DNA of 29,645 nucleotides from a virus. The notes below the pieces were generated by a model that was given only the letters and a program-made list of their open reading frames with translations, was not told the DNA's origin and made no database searches. The stretch covers positions 1 through 29,645 of the IMG/VR virus record IMGVR_UViG_3300043548_000013; one strand, written 5' to 3'. A program made the translations under genes and the position numbers. Positions 29,314 through 29,645 of the stretch are shown here, one piece after another (position 1 is the first letter of the stretch; each line of letters opens with the position of its first letter).

Positions 29314-29645
29314 TTGGATTCTCTGGAAACTAAAGTCGCGGTAATCGAGCATGACCTGAAGCAAATTCAGGTTGTGTTCGGTCGCCTCGATCTCGCCATC
29401 GAAAAGATTGGCGATGTTTCCAACTGCATCAATAAGATGCTCGCTGTCCACGACACAAAACTCGAGGCGCAAGAAACAGTCAACGAAGATATCTACACGA
29501 GTTTAGAAGTGCACAGGCAAGAAACTAAGGCAAGTAACGCCGAGTTACATTCGCGTATCACAACAACCACTCGTGAACTTGAAGCGAAAATTCAGTCCAC
29601 TGAAGACAAGATGCTTGCTGCTATCAAAGAACTAAAAACTTCTGT
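29314..29645 (+). CDS. coiled-coil protein of T4-like phages, 3' truncated by window edge (TTG start)
   Basis: The frame opens with TTG one base after the previous stop and is still open at the right edge (110 codons visible). The protein begins 'DSLETKVAVIEHDLKQIQVV' and continues 'FGRLDLAIEKIGDVSNC', then heptad-like repeats through 'ELHSRITTTTRELEAKI'. I recognise this pattern as a conserved uncharacterised coiled-coil gene in aquatic T4-like phages. The ribosome site is weak (AAAGGCAAAG), so coupling to the upstream stop is likely. No enzyme motif. Confidence 0.65.
   Translation, partial: MDSLETKVAVIEHDLKQIQVVFGRLDLAIEKIGDVSNCINKMLAVHDTKLEAQETVNEDIYTSLEVHRQETKASNAELHSRITTTTRELEAKIQSTEDKMLAAIKELKTS

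Noticed and set aside
1-29645. CRISPR arrays, insertion sequences, integrase or attachment sites
   Set aside because: No regularly spaced repeats, transposase motifs, integrase or tRNA-end duplications were seen; the only tRNA has no duplicated 3' end nearby.

Overview
The window is a contiguous, gene-dense piece of a T4-superfamily (T4-like myovirus) phage genome. All recognisable genes lie on the + strand, most overlap or abut, and no gap without a gene exceeds about 140 bases. The evidence is a T4-type replication set in near-T4 order (gp45 clamp, gp44 and gp62 clamp loader, RegA, gp43 polymerase, UvsX, gp41 helicase), T4 late promoters of the form TATAAATA, and accessory genes typical of aquatic and rhizosphere T4-like phages (CobS-like AAA+ ATPase, Hsp20, Dps, peroxiredoxin, 2OG-Fe(II) oxygenase). 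Spanins and a signal-peptide nuclease point to a Gram-negative host. The host genus cannot be read from the sequence.

Layout. 1-2279: C-terminal part of a VWA (CobT-like) protein, a small early gene and a CobS/MoxR-like AAA+ ATPase. The last two have sigma70-type promoters sharing a 14-base operator-like spacer. 2289-7022: DUF3310-like gene, then the clamp operon with its own promoter (gp45, two small unknowns, peroxiredoxin, sugar-nucleotide epimerase-like gene, gp44, gp62, regA). 7023-8664: Hsp20, a 32-residue membrane peptide, a small conserved protein and an exported DRGH nuclease. 8670-13850: DNA polymerase, UvsX (with a perfect consensus promoter inside the polymerase gene), a zinc-ribbon protein and the gp41 helicase. 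13840-15629: 2OG oxygenase, tRNA-Arg(UCU), an unknown gene and a family 2 glycosyltransferase.

15625-29645 is a late region. It has a capsid-targeted DUF6267-like protein, a cytidylyltransferase-like enzyme, virion proteins, holin candidates, an i-spanin with an o-spanin nested in another frame, two long modular basic proteins that look like prohead-protease polyproteins, Dps, a two-enzyme endolysin (M15 peptidase plus GH19), an EF-hand peptide and a truncated coiled-coil gene.

The strongest candidate for an under-described system is the head-packaged polyprotein set (15658-16776, 19468-21927, 21929-22207 and 22683-24557). These proteins carry T4-style capsid-targeting N-termini and/or strings of small modules separated by (I/L/V)-x-E sites matching the gp21 prohead-protease rule. 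That would deliver a cocktail of small basic peptides with the DNA. Other notable patterns are perfect hairpins just inside the 5' ends of several genes, promoters fusing a sigma70 -35 box to a T4 late -10 box, and a switch to AGA arginine codons in late genes next to the AGA-reading tRNA.
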